From NCBI GenBank assembly GCA_910588825.1, contig CAJURF010000002.1:1-64000 (forward strand): DNA of 64,000 nt. Direction: 5' to 3'. Positions 35,116 to 44,578 of the stretch are shown here, one piece after another. This DNA comes from an uncultured Lachnospiraceae bacterium (GTDB taxonomy: Bacteria > Bacillota > Clostridia > Lachnospirales > Lachnospiraceae). The notes beneath the pieces were generated by a model. The model saw only the letters and a program-made list of their open reading frames with translations. It searched no databases and was not told where the DNA came from. The position numbers and the translations under genes are program-made. Every line of letters starts with the position of its first letter. Position 1 is the first letter of the stretch.

Positions 35116-35156
35116 ATTACAAAACAGGGGAGAACTGGTCTCCCCTGTTTTGTAAT
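35116..35156. terminator. strong bidirectional terminator
   Basis: An 18-bp perfect stem (35116-35133 with 35139-35156) with a five-base loop lies between the convergent lipoprotein and GH13 genes. Its A-rich left side and T-rich right side make it work in both directions. Confidence 0.85.
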
Positions 35157-35177
35157 GGATTTGAATAAACTCCAAAC

Positions 35178-36944
35178 TCAACGAAAGCTCTTAATCCAGT
35201 TAATCAAAGAATCATGATAAATATTATTAATCACATCCCTATGCATCTGGTCAGTGACTGGGCCGTTCTTCTCCATAATGGCAAGAATTGCTTCCTGAAG
35301 GCCGGTGATTCTGCCCTTTTCAAAGGCTTCATCATAAGAAGGATCCTGAGGTTTTAAAGCAGATGATTCCGGAGCAGGTTCCTCGATAACAAAGGAGTCT
35401 GGTATTTCCTCCGGTTTTTCCCCAGTGGATTTTTCCAAAGCTGGTTCTTGTACGGCAGGATGATCCATGGCAGCCGGCTCCGTTTCTGGCTTCGGCGCGG
35501 CTAAAGCGGTATCACTTTCACAGTCCTCAGACACAGCCCCGGCAGAACAGGGCTCTTCCTTGCAGTCTTCTGTACATTCGGCAGGTGCCTCTGACAACGG
35601 CAGCCAGATTTCTCCGGAATTTGCTTTTATATTCACTGCGATACATCCGTCTTCCCGAACCGGTGCTTTTTCACCGGACAGAGCACCTATATATGCGGGG
35701 GCGCCGCCTTCTGTGTGGAGAGTCATGATAAAATCGCTGTCGTCATTGTTTACTGTGACAATGGCGCATGTGCCCTGGTAGTTTCTGGAAAATGCGTATT
35801 GGCGGTTGGTCAGGAGCAATTCCTGGTAGTCTCCATAGGAAAGCGCAGGTGTATCCTGGCGTATTTTTCCCAGGGCGGCGGTCAAACGGGTACATGGATT
35901 TTCTTTTACCGCGTCCCCAAAGTCAGAAAGAGATAAGGCGGGCCGCAGGGAATCGTCAGAAAATGGTTCCTTCTTTCCCTCAATGCCGAATTCAGAACCA
36001 TAGTAGATGGACGGAATTCCAGGCAGTGTATAGAGTAATATATGAACGGGGACGAAGTGGGCTTTCTTATTTAATTTGGTATAGATTCTCTCCACATCGT
36101 GATTGTCCACGAAATTGTAGAGCTTCAGTCCGTCAGGACGGTTTCCGCCCATGCCGTACAGCCGTTTTACCGTATGGGCAATTTCAAAATAGTTATGGTC
36201 GTTATGACCGGAATAGAGTGCTTTGTGAAGGTGATAGTTGGTCACAGAGTGGAGGGTGCCCTCGTTTACCCAGCGGTTGTAATCTCCGTGGATGACTTCT
36301 CCCATCAGCCAGAAGTCCGGTTTCACCTGGTTGGCGGTCTGCCTCAGAGCTTTCATATATTCAAAATCAAGAACATCGGCGGCATCCAGGCGTATGCCGT
36401 CAATATCAAATTCGCTGACCCAGAACCGGATTACATCGCAGATGTAATTCTGGACAGCGGGATTGTGCTGATTTAATTTTACGAGGAGATTATAACCGCC
36501 CCAGTTTTCGTAACTGAAACCGTCGTTATATTCATTGTTTCCCCAGAAATTCACGTTACAGTACCAGTCTTTGTAAGGGGAATTTTCTCTGTTCTGCTGA
36601 ATGTCCTTGAAAGCGAAAAAATCTCTTCCGGTGTGGTTGAATACACCGTCCAGGATAACTTTGATTCCCTGGGCATGGCATTGCGCAGTGAAATCAGCCA
36701 GGTCTTCATTTGTTCCCAGACGGCTGTCTAACTTTTTATAATCAGTAGTCTCGTAACCATGGCCCACAGATTCAAAAAGCGGGCCGATGTAGATGGCGTT
36801 GCAGCCGATTGCTTTTATATGGGAAATCCAGGGAATCAGGGTGTTCAGACGGTGTTCCGGCTCTGCATAAGAATTTTGTTTTGGTGCTCCGGTAAGACCC
36901 AATGGGTAGATATGGTAGAAAACAGCTTCGTCATACCATGCCAT
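35178..36944 (-). CDS. GH13 alpha-amylase-family glucosidase with acidic C-terminal extension
   Basis: A 588-residue GH13 enzyme. The catalytic residues are all visible: nucleophile Asp187 in GIRLDAADV, acid/base Glu216 in LMGEV, Asp283 in FVDNHD, plus region I DGVFNHTG near residue 99. It resembles cyclomaltodextrinase/maltodextrin glucosidases, without a signal peptide, so it should act on imported alpha-glucans in the cytoplasm. The catalytic part ends near residue 455. A Pro/Glu-rich linker and a small helical C-terminal domain (GRITGLQEAILAIMEKNG) follow, which is unusual. The ATG at 36944 has GAGGAGG upstream; the in-frame start at 36962 is less likely. Confidence 0.88.
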   Translation of the reverse strand: MAWYDEAVFYHIYPLGLTGAPKQNSYAEPEHRLNTLIPWISHIKAIGCNAIYIGPLFESVGHGYETTDYKKLDSRLGTNEDLADFTAQCHAQGIKVILDGVFNHTGRDFFAFKDIQQNRENSPYKDWYCNVNFWGNNEYNDGFSYENWGGYNLLVKLNQHNPAVQNYICDVIRFWVSEFDIDGIRLDAADVLDFEYMKALRQTANQVKPDFWLMGEVIHGDYNRWVNEGTLHSVTNYHLHKALYSGHNDHNYFEIAHTVKRLYGMGGNRPDGLKLYNFVDNHDVERIYTKLNKKAHFVPVHILLYTLPGIPSIYYGSEFGIEGKKEPFSDDSLRPALSLSDFGDAVKENPCTRLTAALGKIRQDTPALSYGDYQELLLTNRQYAFSRNYQGTCAIVTVNNDDSDFIMTLHTEGGAPAYIGALSGEKAPVREDGCIAVNIKANSGEIWLPLSEAPAECTEDCKEEPCSAGAVSEDCESDTALAAPKPETEPAAMDHPAVQEPALEKSTGEKPEEIPDSFVIEEPAPESSALKPQDPSYDEAFEKGRITGLQEAILAIMEKNGPVTDQMHRDVINNIYHDSLINWIKSFR

Positions 36945-37134
36945 ATATTTGTGCCTCCTCAAAATGTATTTTTAGAATTCTATGGTACACTAAAATGGAG
37001 AAAATTACAAGATATTCATGGAAAAACCAACGGAAAACCCTGTGAGGAATGTTCTAGGGGAAATGGTAAGCGGAATATTACCCGTGAACAGCAGCCGGCA
37101 AAATAATATTAAAAAAACATGCCATAAGATAAGG

Positions 37135-37164
37135 TTGAAAATATATGGTGTGCCGTGGTATACT
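37135..37164 (+). promoter_or_regulatory. sigma-70 promoter of the chemoreceptor gene
   Basis: TTGAAA (37135-37140) and TATACT (37159-37164) are 18 bases apart, about 63 bases before the ATG. The gap 36945-37134 otherwise holds no gene. Confidence 0.65.
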
Positions 37165-37226
37165 AGAGCTATTCTTATCATGCGCTGAACTCAAAAGTGC
37201 AATAAACAGAGAAAGGATGTATAGTC

Positions 37227-38876
37227 ATGCGTAAAAGTATCAAGAAAATGTTTGGGGTCCGGGTGGCAGCAACGCTCATTTCTGTGCTTTTGCTAAGCGG
37301 CGTTACGACCGTGAACATTCTGCGGGTGGAGGAAATGCGGACCGCTAATGCGGAGGCGGAGATGGTGCTGAGTAAAGCCCAGGCAGCCGAAGTTGCTCAT
37401 TACAAATGGTCCGTGGGGCTGAGCAATGCGTTGTACGAAGGTATGGAATTTACAGGCAGTACAGACCCCACCTCCTGTGTGTTGGGAAAGTGGCTTTACG
37501 GAGATGCTATTACAGAGGATGAGGAGATTGTAAAACTTCAGACTGAGATGGAACCTCTGCATAAAGAGCTTCACGAATCTGCAGTTCATGCACTGGAGCT
37601 TTTGGAAACAAATCCTAAGGAAGCACAGGCGTATTACCAGGATACCATTCAGTCTACTCTGACCACTCTGGTAGGACATTTGGACGGCGTTGTGGAACGG
37701 GGGACTATGCTGAGTGAAAATTCCATCGAACAGATGCGTTCAACGATTCTGCTGATGCAGCTGATGTGCGGTATCTGTCTGGTTCTGGCCCTGCTCTGCC
37801 AGGTCAGTCTGATTCAGTATGTGCTGCGCTTTGTGGTAAAACCTCTTTTGTCCATTACCAGCAAGAGCAGGATTCTGCAGGAGGGACGGCTGGATTTGCA
37901 CTTGGATTACCAGTCGGAGGATGAACTGGGGGATCTGGCGCTGACCCTGGAGAAATCTGTGGGATTGATTAACAGCTATGTGGAAGATTTGAACAGGATT
38001 ATGGAACAGTTGTCTCAGGGTAACTTTGATGTCCATACATCCGTTCCATATGTGGGGGATTTCCGCTCTATTGAGGAATCATTAGACAGTCTGACCTCCA
38101 CTCTTTCTGTGGCCATATCCAGTATCTGTGATGCCCAGCGCAGCGTGTCCGGCAATGCAGGACAGCTCTCTGACAGCGCCCAGTCCTTGTCTCAGGGGGC
38201 AACAGAGCAGGCCAGCGCTGTGGAAGAATTGTCTGCCACACTGGATGAACTTGCCAGAAATGCAGAGAAAAATGTGGAATCGGCTTCCGAGGCACAGGAA
38301 AATGCCCGTCTCACCGGGGAACAGGTTTCCATCAGCAGTCATCAGATGGAAGAAATGGTGGCAGCTATGGATGATATCAGCCAGGCATCCCAGCAGATTG
38401 GCAAGATTATTGCCACCATTGAGAACATTGCGTTCCAGACCAATATTCTGGCGTTGAATGCAGCTGTAGAGGCGGCGCGGGCTGGCTCGGCGGGAAAAGG
38501 ATTTGCAGTGGTATCGGATGAAGTGCGGAACCTGGCAGCCAAATCCGATCAGGCGGCGAAAGCCACGAAAGAGCTCATTGAAAATTCTGTCAATGCCACA
38601 GAACGGGGCAATCAGATTGTAGGAGAGGTTTCGGAAACACTGAAAAAGACATTGGAACTGGTTACACAGTCCAACAGTGCTATCGGTGTAATTGCTGATG
38701 CGATACATAACGAAGCTCTTTCCATTGCACAGGTGAATGAAGGCGTCAGCCAGATTTCTTCCGTGGTACAGACTAACTCTGCCAGCAGCCAGGAGTCTGC
38801 GGCAGTGAGCTCAGAGCTTTTTGAACAGGTACATGTTCTGGAAGCACAGACAAACAAATTCAAACTGAAACAGTAG
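37227..38876 (+). CDS. methyl-accepting chemotaxis protein with CZB-like sensor
   Basis: A 549-residue receptor. Membrane helices lie at about 13-33 and 172-198. The extracytoplasmic domain between them has the pattern of a CZB zinc-binding domain: His58 in HYKW, Cys84 in CVLGKW and His112/His116 in LHKELH. A HAMP domain follows (about 198-250), then the signalling helix bundle with [20 protein letters not shown] near residue 395 and [17 protein letters not shown]. It should relay signals to CheA/CheW. No other chemotaxis genes are nearby. AAAGGATG is upstream and a promoter is visible. Confidence 0.9.
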   Translation: MRKSIKKMFGVRVAATLISVLLLSGVTTVNILRVEEMRTANAEAEMVLSKAQAAEVAHYKWSVGLSNALYEGMEFTGSTDPTSCVLGKWLYGDAITEDEEIVKLQTEMEPLHKELHESAVHALELLETNPKEAQAYYQDTIQSTLTTLVGHLDGVVERGTMLSENSIEQMRSTILLMQLMCGICLVLALLCQVSLIQYVLRFVVKPLLSITSKSRILQEGRLDLHLDYQSEDELGDLALTLEKSVGLINSYVEDLNRIMEQLSQGNFDVHTSVPYVGDFRSIEESLDSLTSTLSVAISSICDAQRSVSGNAGQLSDSAQSLSQGATEQASAVEELSATLDELARNAEKNVESASEAQENARLTGEQVSISSHQMEEMVAAMDDISQASQQIGKIIATIENIAFQTNILALNAAVEAARAGSAGKGFAVVSDEVRNLAAKSDQAAKATKELIENSVNATERGNQIVGEVSETLKKTLELVTQSNSAIGVIADAIHNEALSIAQVNEGVSQISSVVQTNSASSQESAAVSSELFEQVHVLEAQTNKFKLKQ

Positions 38877-38887
38877 CGTTCATGATT

Positions 38888-38954
38888 AAGGGGCATAAAC
38901 TAGCAGAAAAAGGATTTTTTTATGATAAAAAAATTATTTCTGTTTATGCCCCTT
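38888..38954 (+). promoter_or_regulatory. 13-bp inverted repeat enclosing the lysozyme start
   Basis: AAGGGGCATAAAC (38888-38900) in the leader pairs perfectly with 38942-38954 inside the coding region. The weak AGGA site and ATG 38922 lie in the loop, so RNA folding could limit translation. Confidence 0.5.
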
Positions 38955-40121
38955 ATCTTTGTTTTAGCGGCATGTTCCGTTCAGGTTTTTGCACTGCCCC
39001 CCGCGGCAGGCGGACAGCAGGAGGGGATTGATGTGAGCCAGTGGCAGGGAAACATTGATTTTGAACAGGCAGCCGCGGCCGGGATTCGTGTGGTCTATAT
39101 CCGTTCCAGTATGGGCAGCAGTTATGTGGACCCATATTTTGAACAGAATTATCAGAGGGCAAAGGCAGCGGGAATGCAGGTGGGATTTTACCATTATGTG
39201 ACAGCCAGGACTGATTCTCAGGCCAGATATCAGGCACAGTTTTTTGTCAATACTGTCCGGGGGAAAGATTTTGAGTGCCGTCTTGCCATGGATTTTGAAG
39301 ATTTGATAAATTTGTCAGCAGAAGAAGCCAATCAGATCGGATTATCTTTCATTCAGGCAGTGGAGGAATTCAGCGGCAAAGGGGCGGTGGTTTACAGCGA
39401 TACGTCCAACGCGGGCTCTGTATTCGGCGGCGGGCTGACGGCTTATCCGCTGTGGGCGGCTGAATATGGGGTTTCTGAACCGTCTTCGTCGGTAAATTGG
39501 CCTGCCTGGGCTGGGTGGCAGTATTCAGACCAGGGACAGATACCCGGTATTTCCGGGTTTGTGGACCGGGATGTTTTTACCGACGCCATGTTTTTGGAAT
39601 CTGCCGGGCAGGTGAAACCCGTTGACAGGCCCAAGCCTTCCTCGAACATTGCGGTCTATCAGGTGAAGCCGGGAGATACTCTGTGGCATATCGCACTGTT
39701 ATACCGGGTCAGTGTGTCTGCCATTGTAGAGGAAAATGGAATTACCAATCCGGGCATGATCTATCCAGGAGAAAAACTCCGTATTCCCATTCGGGATGAT
39801 GGGGCAGAGGCGGATGATTATTATTACACAGTGCGTCCGGGTGATACCCTGTCGGCAATAGCAGCGAAATACCGGACCACAGTGTCAAAGCTGGCAGCCA
39901 TGAACCACATTGCCAACCCTAATTTTATATACCCGGGCCAGCGTCTTCAGATTCCGGGAGATTCAGATTTCGGCAGGAACACCTATACGGTGCGCCCGGG
40001 AGACACTCTGTGGCAGATTGCGCAGGAATATGGTACTTCTGCAGCGGATCTGGCCGAAGAAAATGCAATTTCCAATCCCAATCTGATCTATCCTGGGGAA
40101 GTGCTCCGCATTCCTTACTGA
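38922..40121 (+). CDS. GH25 lysozyme with three LysM domains
   Basis: A 399-residue exported protein. The N-terminal signal has VLAAC, which fits a lipobox, or VFA for ordinary cleavage. A GH25 muramidase domain covers about 35-220 ([33 protein letters not shown] with the catalytic Asp and Glu). Three LysM repeats follow at about 244-290, 303-347 and 353-398, each with YxVxPGDTL and NPxxIYPG. It would bind and cut peptidoglycan during growth or remodelling. It lies 45 bases after the chemoreceptor and may be cotranscribed with it. Confidence 0.92.
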   Translation: MIKKLFLFMPLIFVLAACSVQVFALPPAAGGQQEGIDVSQWQGNIDFEQAAAAGIRVVYIRSSMGSSYVDPYFEQNYQRAKAAGMQVGFYHYVTARTDSQARYQAQFFVNTVRGKDFECRLAMDFEDLINLSAEEANQIGLSFIQAVEEFSGKGAVVYSDTSNAGSVFGGGLTAYPLWAAEYGVSEPSSSVNWPAWAGWQYSDQGQIPGISGFVDRDVFTDAMFLESAGQVKPVDRPKPSSNIAVYQVKPGDTLWHIALLYRVSVSAIVEENGITNPGMIYPGEKLRIPIRDDGAEADDYYYTVRPGDTLSAIAAKYRTTVSKLAAMNHIANPNFIYPGQRLQIPGDSDFGRNTYTVRPGDTLWQIAQEYGTSAADLAEENAISNPNLIYPGEVLRIPY

Positions 40122-40140
40122 AACCCTCTTTCGTCCGCCT

Positions 40141-40650
40141 TTAAGGTCTGTGAAAAAGAGGCAGTGAGGGCGGACGGAAGGTGAATATGAAAAAGCACAG
40201 ACCTGTCAGGACCACCAGGCTCCAGGGCAGAAAAATATTATCTGTCCTGGGGCAGGTGTCCCGGCGTATGAGGGTTCTCTGTGTATAAAATCCCAGGAAG
40301 ATACCCAGAAGGAAGATGCCAATATCCACAGCCGTAATATGACGGCCCAGGATGCCTGTATAAGTGTAAAAAACAACGGGGACAGAGAAGGTTCCGGACA
40401 GGATTCCCCATGGGCTGGCAGAAACCAGGGCAGGTACTTTCGAGCCCAGGCGCAGACACTCAAAGATAAAATAGGCGGTCAGAGGGAAAAAGACAAGCTT
40501 CATATGCTCCCACACGGACTCGTTGATGGAGGAAAACAGACCTGTCCACAGGGTCTTTCCCGTTAATCCATATAAGAAATGAAGGAAAGTGCCTGCCAGG
40601 GCAGTTAGAAGGAAACCCAGTTTAGTGAAAAAGTTTAATTTTTTCTGCAT
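40141..40650 (-). CDS. integral membrane protein, DUF6512-like
   Basis: A 169-residue protein with about five hydrophobic helices. The SINESVWEHMKLVFFPLTAYFIFE segment (residues about 41-64) matches what I recall of the DUF6512 family of Firmicutes. No catalytic residues can be named. It is convergent with the lysozyme gene, separated by only 19 bases that include part of a CGTCCGCC/GGCGGACG inverted repeat, and is divergent from the LacI-type regulator. Confidence 0.72.
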   Translation of the reverse strand: MQKKLNFFTKLGFLLTALAGTFLHFLYGLTGKTLWTGLFSSINESVWEHMKLVFFPLTAYFIFECLRLGSKVPALVSASPWGILSGTFSVPVVFYTYTGILGRHITAVDIGIFLLGIFLGFYTQRTLIRRDTCPRTDNIFLPWSLVVLTGLCFFIFTFRPPSLPLFHRP

Positions 40651-40712
40651 ACAAACCTCCGGTAAGGATTTTCAAGCGTCTGATCATATCATATACCAGA
40701 ATGGAGAAAACT

Positions 40713-41756
40713 ATGTCTTTAAAAAAAATAGCGCAGATGGCCGGAGTCTCCCCGTCCACAGTTTCCAGGGTTCTGAATAACAGCAGTACCACCTGTGCGT
40801 CGGAACAGGTAAAAGCCAGAATCTGGAAGGCGGCCCATGAGCTTCATTATGTGCCTAACCAGTCTGCGAGAAATCTGAAAATGGGACAGGCAGACCCAGT
40901 GCAGAAACTGCACATTCTCATTGTCCTGGCCAGAGTGGAAACACTGGATAACGACCCTTTTTTCAAAGAATTGTACCGGGGGCTTGAAATCGAGATCTTC
41001 CGCAGAGGATTCACGGCAGAGATTCTGACAACGGCCAGAGATGACATTGGATGCAGGATGAAAGGGTGCAGCGGGATGATTATTCTGGGACGCTGTTCCG
41101 CAAAGCTGCTGGGCACACTTTCCAAATATACGAGAAATCTGGTGGGAATCTGGCGTAATCCCATGAATTTTGAGATTGACGAGGTGGTGTGCGACGGAAA
41201 AAAAGCAGCCCAGGAGGCGGTGGAGTATCTAATAAAAAGAGGACATCGAAAGATCGGATATATTGGAGATTGTTCTTATGAGAGCCGGTATGTGGGGTAT
41301 AATGAGACAATGATACGTAATCAGCTGGCCATTGACTACAGCTGTATTGTTCCCACCGGACAGTCCAGGGAGGAAGGATACCAGGCCATGAACCGGCTCA
41401 TGGGGGATGAAGAATTGACGGCTGTGCTGTGTGCCAATGATATTACAGCGGTGGGGGCTCTTCAGGCTCTCCGGGAACATAGGAAGATGAAAGGAAGGCA
41501 GATTTCCGTAATCTCCATTGATAATATTGAAGAAGCCCAGATGACCACCCCTTTGCTGACTACTGTGCACATTCCCCGGGAGGCTATGGCACATATGGCT
41601 GTACAGATTTTACACGACAGGATTCTCCACGGGCACACAGAGAATCTGCGGGTGGAATTTCCCTGCCGTATTGTGGAGAGGGAGAGCTGCTATTTCACTG
41701 AGTTTCAGGCCAATGCACCCACCAAGCCAGAGGTTCAGGACAGCGGGAGGGGCTGA
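40713..41756 (+). CDS. LacI-family transcriptional regulator
   Basis: A 347-residue repressor. The N-terminal HTH is LKKIAQMAGVSPSTVSRVLNN, with the hinge PNQSARNLK, followed by a periplasmic-binding-protein-like effector domain (GYIGDCSYESRYVGY, AVLCANDITAVGAL, VISIDNIEEAQMTTPLLTTVHIP). It resembles the galactose/EbgR branch, so a sugar effector is likely. The ATG at 40713 has GGAG nine bases upstream; ATG 40701 is the alternative. Its target is not evident: the neighbours are a membrane protein and an amino acid transporter. Confidence 0.88.
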   Translation: MSLKKIAQMAGVSPSTVSRVLNNSSTTCASEQVKARIWKAAHELHYVPNQSARNLKMGQADPVQKLHILIVLARVETLDNDPFFKELYRGLEIEIFRRGFTAEILTTARDDIGCRMKGCSGMIILGRCSAKLLGTLSKYTRNLVGIWRNPMNFEIDEVVCDGKKAAQEAVEYLIKRGHRKIGYIGDCSYESRYVGYNETMIRNQLAIDYSCIVPTGQSREEGYQAMNRLMGDEELTAVLCANDITAVGALQALREHRKMKGRQISVISIDNIEEAQMTTPLLTTVHIPREAMAHMAVQILHDRILHGHTENLRVEFPCRIVERESCYFTEFQANAPTKPEVQDSGRG

Positions 41757-41864
41757 CGGCAGAGTAGTGGCAAGGGTGGAACTGTGGGGGATTTTGGTAA
41801 CAGAAGTTTCATAATTATCTGCATTAGAAATTAGTTACAATTATTCAAAATACACACTTTCTTC

Positions 41865-41892
41865 TTGTAATCTATGAGAAAAATGGTACAAT
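41865..41892 (+). promoter_or_regulatory. promoter of the amino acid transporter operon
   Basis: TTGTAA (41865-41870) and TACAAT (41887-41892) are 16 bases apart, about 119 bases before the receptor ATG. Confidence 0.5.
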
Positions 41893-41975
41893 ACTAATTG
41901 GACAACCGGTCTGTCCACAGGTCCTGCCAATAAAAAACGGACGTTTGGCATGCCGGTTCTATATGCAGAATAGGC

Positions 41976-41989
41976 TGCATAATTATGCA
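41976..41989. promoter_or_regulatory. palindromic operator candidate
   Basis: TGCATAATTATGCA is a perfect 14-base palindrome just upstream of the ribosome site of the receptor gene. An overlapping ATGCAG/CTGCAT inverted repeat lies at 41963-41980. A regulator could bind here. Confidence 0.4.
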
Positions 41990-42010
41990 TTTACCAAAAG
42001 GAGAAGAAAG

Positions 42011-42862
42011 ATGAAAAAGTTACTTTGTATGCTGTTGATGGGAACTATGACACTGTCTCTGGCAGGCTGCGGCGGCTCGAAGGATGACGCGGGCGCTGGT
42101 GAAACCGGGAGTTCCAGTGGAGCCGAGAGCTCCAGCGAGGCCAAAAGTTCAGAGGAAGGCGGCAGTGAAGAGATTGCTACTGCCCAAGAGGGGAAACTGA
42201 TTATGGCCACCAATGCAGAATTCCCTCCCTATGAATTTTATGAGGGCGATGAGATTGTGGGCATTGATGCGGAGATCGCCGCTGCAGTTGCCGAGGAACT
42301 TGGCTTGGAACTTCAGATTGAGGACATGGCATTTGATGCCATTATCACGGCTGTCACATCGGGAAAGGCGGATATCGGAGCAGCTGGGATGACAGTGACC
42401 CCTGACAGGGAGGAAAATGTATCTTTCACCGATACATACGCTGAGGCTTCTCAGGTTGTGATTGTACCGGAAGGCAGTGAGATCGCGTCACCTGATGACC
42501 TGGCCGGAAAGAAAATCGGCGTACAGCTTGGTACTACCGGAGATATTTACTCAGCGGATGTGGAAGATGCCACAGTGGAACGTTATAATAAAGGATTTGA
42601 AGCAGTGCAGTCTCTCCAGTCCGGAAAGATTGACGCAGTGGTAATTGATGAGCAGCCTGCGAAAGTATTTGTTGAGCAGAATGAAGGACTGGAAATTCTT
42701 CCAGATAAATTTACAGAGGAAGAATATGCCATCGCCTGTGCCAAAGACAATACCGAACTGGTGGAAAAAATCAACGGCGCACTGGAGAGTCTGAGAGATT
42801 CTGGAGAACTGGACGAAATCGTCAGTAAATATATTGCTGCCGATTCTGACAGTGCGGAATAA
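42011..42862 (+). CDS. polar amino acid ABC transporter, substrate-binding lipoprotein
   Basis: A 283-residue family 3 solute-binding protein. Lipobox LSLAGC is followed by a Ser/Gly/Glu linker (residues about 23-55). The domain has NAEFPPYEFYEGDEIVGID, the family 3 signature GIDAEIAAAVAEEL, and VTPDREENVSFTDTY. It probably binds a polar amino acid or cystine. The ATG at 42011 has AAGGAGAAG upstream; an in-frame ATG at 41945 would put extra basic residues before the signal peptide. Permease and ATPase follow directly. Confidence 0.92.
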   Translation: MKKLLCMLLMGTMTLSLAGCGGSKDDAGAGETGSSSGAESSSEAKSSEEGGSEEIATAQEGKLIMATNAEFPPYEFYEGDEIVGIDAEIAAAVAEELGLELQIEDMAFDAIITAVTSGKADIGAAGMTVTPDREENVSFTDTYAEASQVVIVPEGSEIASPDDLAGKKIGVQLGTTGDIYSADVEDATVERYNKGFEAVQSLQSGKIDAVVIDEQPAKVFVEQNEGLEILPDKFTEEEYAIACAKDNTELVEKINGALESLRDSGELDEIVSKYIAADSDSAE

Positions 42863-42877
42863 GGAGCTTGAACTACC

Positions 42878-43558
42878 ATGATGGATGCACTTGCGCAAAA
42901 CCTGATTGAGAAGGACCGCTGGAAATATATTGCGGATGGTCTGGGCGTTACGCTTCAGATTACCTTTTTTGCAGTGATTCTGGGGATCCTTCTGGGCTTC
43001 CTTGTGGCTGTTGTCAGGTCTACTTATGAAAAAACCGGAAAATTGAAGCTGTTTAACCTGCTGTGCCAGATTTATCTGACTGTCATCCGCGGGACACCAG
43101 TACTGGTGCAGCTGCTGATCATGTATTATATTGTGTTCGTATCAATGACCAGCAAAATTATGGTGGCTTCTCTGGCTTTTGGGATTAATTCCGGCGCCTA
43201 TGTGGCGGAAATTATCCGCGGGGGAATCTTGTCCATTGACAATGGGCAGTTTGAGGCGGGCAGAAGCCTTGGCTTTAATTATGTACAGACCATGATTTAT
43301 ATTATTCTGCCCCAGGTATTTAAGAATGTTCTGCCTGCGCTGGCCAATGAGTTTATCGTACTTTTGAAGGAGACTTCTGTGTGCGGTTACATTGCGCTCC
43401 AGGATTTGACAAAGGGCGGCGATATTATCAGAAGCCAGACTTACAATGCTTATGTTCCGCTGTTTACTGTGGCCGCCATCTATCTGGTATTGGTTATGAT
43501 TTTTACTTATTTAGTGAAATTGCTGGAGAGGAGGCTTCGAAGCAGTGAGCGCAGATAA
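42878..43558 (+). CDS. polar amino acid ABC transporter permease
   Basis: A 226-residue His/Glu/Gln/Arg-family permease. It has about five membrane helices, the family segment [16 protein letters not shown] near residue 70 and the ATPase-contact loop [17 protein letters not shown]. It lies 15 bases after the receptor gene and overlaps the ATPase start by 14 bases, so the three are one operon. Confidence 0.92.
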   Translation: MMDALAQNLIEKDRWKYIADGLGVTLQITFFAVILGILLGFLVAVVRSTYEKTGKLKLFNLLCQIYLTVIRGTPVLVQLLIMYYIVFVSMTSKIMVASLAFGINSGAYVAEIIRGGILSIDNGQFEAGRSLGFNYVQTMIYIILPQVFKNVLPALANEFIVLLKETSVCGYIALQDLTKGGDIIRSQTYNAYVPLFTVAAIYLVLVMIFTYLVKLLERRLRSSERR

Positions 43559-44285
43559 ACCGTTAATTCAGGTGCAGAACCTGACGAAAGCCTTCGGGGA
43601 TTTTAAAGCGCTGTCAGATATTTCCACAGATATTTATCCAGGAGAGGTGGTATTTATTGTGGGACCGTCAGGTTCCGGGAAAAGTACATTTTTAAGATGC
43701 CTCAACCGTCTGGAAGAACCCACACAGGGACATATTATTTTTGATGGGACGGATATTCTGGACAAAAGGACGAATATAGACAGGCACCGCCAGAAAATGG
43801 GGATGGTATTCCAGCATTTTAATTTATTTCCTCATCTGACTGTAAAAAGAAATATTACGCTGGCGCCCACAAAGCTGAAGATTATGTCCCATGAGGAAGC
43901 GGACAAGAAGGCAGCAGAACTGTTGGAACGGGTGGGCCTTCCGGATAAAGCCGATGCCTATCCGGGAATGCTGTCCGGCGGGCAGAAACAGCGGATTGCC
44001 ATTGCCAGGGCTCTGGCTATGAATCCGGAAGTGATGCTTTTCGACGAGCCCACATCTGCGCTGGACCCTGAGATGGTGGGAGAGGTTCTGGAGATTATGG
44101 GGGAATTGGCAAAAGGCGGCATGACCATGGTTGTAGTCACCCATGAGATGGGGTTTGCCAGGGAAGTGGCCAGCCGTGTGCTTTTCATGACTGACGGGGA
44201 AATCAAAGAGGAGAATAATCCCAAGGATTTCTTTGAGCATCCTGAGAATCCCAGGCTGCGGGATTTTTTGTCAAAGGTGTTGTAG
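43545..44285 (+). CDS. polar amino acid ABC transporter ATP-binding protein
   Basis: A 246-residue GlnQ-type ATPase. Walker A is GPSGSGKST near residue 43, the signature LSGGQKQR near 145, Walker [13 protein letters not shown] near 164 and the H-loop VTHEMGFA near 200. The start is GTG at 43545, inside the permease gene, after GGAGAGGAGG. It powers the transporter encoded upstream. Confidence 0.94.
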   Translation: MSADKPLIQVQNLTKAFGDFKALSDISTDIYPGEVVFIVGPSGSGKSTFLRCLNRLEEPTQGHIIFDGTDILDKRTNIDRHRQKMGMVFQHFNLFPHLTVKRNITLAPTKLKIMSHEEADKKAAELLERVGLPDKADAYPGMLSGGQKQRIAIARALAMNPEVMLFDEPTSALDPEMVGEVLEIMGELAKGGMTMVVVTHEMGFAREVASRVLFMTDGEIKEENNPKDFFEHPENPRLRDFLSKVL

Positions 44286-44308
44286 GTAATTGTAAATTTT
44301 TTTCTTGC

Positions 44309-44406
44309 GAGTCACGAGGCTGGCCATCAAAAAACAAATACGGAGCTCAAAACCGTTTTGAATTCGCTCCTTTATTTGTTCTTTGATGGCCAGCCTCTGG
44401 CTGTGG
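44309..44406. repeat. dispersed hairpin repeat, copy B
   Basis: The same flanks as copy A (GAGTCACGAG and CTCTGGCTGTG), the same tip (GAGCTCAAAACCG then TTTTGAATTCGCTC) and the same AAACAAA/TTTGTT inner stem. The outer arms here are GCTGGCCATCAA and TTGATGGCCAGC, unlike copy A, yet still complementary. It lies 23 bases after the ATPase stop. Confidence 0.8.
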
Positions 44407-44499
44407 AGAGCTTTTGGGATTTGCAATTATCTGTGGGAATAGTGGTGAGGAGCTGTGGGGTTCTGCACGAGCTGTTTTTGGCAGCTGCTAAGTGAGAGG

Positions 44500-44540
44500 G
44501 GATAGACTGAGCTTGGAATGTAGTTCAGCCTATCCTTTTT
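44500..44540 (+). terminator. probable terminator of the amino acid transporter operon
   Basis: GGATAG-ACTGA pairs with TTCAG-CCTATCC (one mismatch) followed by TTTTT. It lies in the gap 44286-44578 between convergent operons; apart from repeat copy B and this hairpin the gap is empty. Confidence 0.6.
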
Positions 44541-44578
44541 GGTGGAATGAAGATATCCTGGGTAATGTGTACAGGGGA

